In this document: positions 63,136 to 64,000 of the stretch, one piece after another
Position numbering within the stretch: the first letter of the stretch is position 1
Layout of the letters: each line of letters opens with the position of its first letter
Source: Rhizobium sp.
Lineage (GTDB): Bacteria; Pseudomonadota; Alphaproteobacteria; Rhizobiales; Rhizobiaceae
DNA length: 64,000 nt
Direction of reading: 5' to 3'
Assembly: GCA_003527225.1 (NCBI GenBank)
Contig: DPXQ01000087.1
Location: 1 to 64,000, forward strand
Made by a program: the position numbers and the translations under genes
The notes under the pieces: generated by a model
The model's database searches: none
What the model saw: the letters and a program-made list of their open reading frames with translations, nothing else
Told to the model about the DNA's origin: nothing

Positions 63136-63930
63136 TCAAACGGCGATCGGCGCCTTGATGCTTGAATCAGCCTCATAGCCTTCGAGCGTAAAGTCATCAA
63201 ATGTAAAGGAAAAGATGTCCTTCACCTCGGGATTGAGACGCATGGTCGGCAGCGTTTTCGGTGTGCGCGAAAGCTGCAGCTTCGCCTGATCGAAATGGTT
63301 GGCGTAGATGTGTGCGTCGCCCAGCGTATGAACGAAATCGCCGGGCTGAAGGCCGGTCACCTGCGCCACCATCATCGTCAGGAGCGCGTAGGACGCGATA
63401 TTGAAGGGCACGCCGAGGAAGATGTCGGCCGAGCGCTGGTAGAGCTGGCAGGAAAGCTTGCCGTCGGCGACATAGAACTGGAACAGGCAATGGCAGGGCG
63501 GTAGCGCCATCTGGTCGACTTCCGCAGGATTCCAGGCGGAGACGATGTGGCGGCGGGAATTCGGATTCTTGGCGATGCCTTGGACCAGATTGGCGATCTG
63601 GTCGATATGGCCGCCCTTGCCGTCCGGCCAGGAGCGCCATTGGGCGCCATAGACCGGGCCGAGATCGCCGTTCTCGTCGGCCCATTCATCCCAGATGGAA
63701 ACACCATTTTCCGTGAGATAGGCAATATTGGTGTCGCCCTTCAGGAACCACAGCAGTTCATGGATGATAGAGCGTAGATGCAGCTTCTTGGTCGTCAGCA
63801 CCGGAAAGCCTTCCGACAGGTCGAAACGCATCTGGTATCCGAACACGGATCGCGTGCCGGTGCCGGTCCGATCGCCCCGGTCTGATCCGGTCTCCATCAC
63901 ATGGCTCAAGAGGTCGAGATACTGCTTCAT
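63136..63930 (-). CDS. thyA: Thymidylate synthase
   Basis: A complete 264-residue enzyme converting dUMP to dTMP. The N-terminus is [20 protein letters not shown] and the loop [17 protein letters not shown]. The active-site Cys is in [20 protein letters not shown], and the substrate-binding [10 protein letters not shown] and [17 protein letters not shown] segments are intact. Length matches E. coli ThyA exactly. Start ATG at 63930. Upstream of folA on the same strand, forming a thymidylate-cycle pair. Confidence 0.97.
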   Translation of the reverse strand: MKQYLDLLSHVMETGSDRGDRTGTGTRSVFGYQMRFDLSEGFPVLTTKKLHLRSIIHELLWFLKGDTNIAYLTENGVSIWDEWADENGDLGPVYGAQWRSWPDGKGGHIDQIANLVQGIAKNPNSRRHIVSAWNPAEVDQMALPPCHCLFQFYVADGKLSCQLYQRSADIFLGVPFNIASYALLTMMVAQVTGLQPGDFVHTLGDAHIYANHFDQAKLQLSRTPKTLPTMRLNPEVKDIFSFTFDDFTLEGYEADSSIKAPIAV

Positions 63931-64000
63931 GGTCGTGCCGCCGATTCCTGTTCGACGGCAACATTAGCGCCCGCAGCCCGTCGAACCAAGCCGGTCCGGC

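Overview
The window is a stretch of chromosome from an alphaproteobacterium of the Rhizobiales, most likely Rhizobiaceae (the Rhizobium/Sinorhizobium/Ensifer/Agrobacterium group). The evidence is the high GC content, the rhizobial gene neighbourhoods (hflK-hflC-DUF2065-degP, thyA-folA, miaA/serB, ilvI-ilvH behind an attenuator, dgkA-cobT/cobS) and many small Rhizobiales-type exported proteins. No transposase, integrase, phage gene or CRISPR array was found. The region looks like ordinary core and shell chromosome with a few accessory genes. The genus cannot be fixed from the sequence alone.

Layout. 1-2250: 3' part of a polar amino-acid ABC importer (binding protein cut by the window edge, then two permeases, with a hairpin between them). 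2369-5207: methyltransferase, small cytochrome c, beta-hydroxyacid dehydrogenase, AlkD-like glycosylase. 5211-7624 (minus): Lrp regulator, UDG-like protein, GST, membrane-anchored nuclease. 7745-12582: membrane histidine kinase of the DivJ/PleC/PdhS type, dgkA, cobT and divergent cobS, DUF1289 protein, retropepsin-like protease. 12594-16690 (minus): YadGH-type exporter and two paralogous double-receiver response regulators, one with a GGDEF domain. 16860-23258 (minus): dimethylglycine-dehydrogenase-like flavoenzyme, small secreted protein, large MscS channel, Asp-rich exported protein. 23441-29687: tRNA-Lys(CTT), PhzF, Nudix, DUF4189, and an Fe(III)-type ABC importer operon. 29945-35141: a CASTOR/POLLUX-type channel, an aminotransferase, a TetR/cupin divergent pair, and a small membrane protein with an HAHLNLLGW motif. 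35244-42746: ilvC, TetR, small secreted proteins, Lrp/racemase pair, MarR-GNAT fusion, HxlR/quinone-reductase-like pair, pdxJ. 43039-48793: two unusual regulators, a DUF4405 membrane protein, a RecD-like helicase, and an ECF sigma/anti-sigma cassette with a secreted-repeat protein. 48984-53798: LysE exporter, aldo/keto reductase, ArsR regulator, ilvIH with an 18-residue leader peptide and attenuator. 54024-63930: HerA-like ATPase, miaA/serB, GNAT, and the membrane-quality-control operon hflKC-DUF2065-degP, then thyA-folA.

Functional themes. (1) Branched-chain amino-acid synthesis: ilvC and ilvIH are in the same window, and ilvIH carries a readable translation-coupled attenuator. (2) Envelope homeostasis: hflKC, degP, MscS, DgkA and an ECF sigma/anti-sigma pair. 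(3) Signalling: a membrane histidine kinase, two tandem double-receiver regulators (one with an Asn in place of the phosphorylated Asp), a MerR-LuxR-type fusion, and many local regulators divergent from their probable targets with visible inverted repeats. The most unusual items are the ilv leader peptide, the CASTOR/POLLUX-like channel, the twin response regulators and the pair of fused or truncated regulators at 43-45 kb. I did not find one clearly new multi-gene system.
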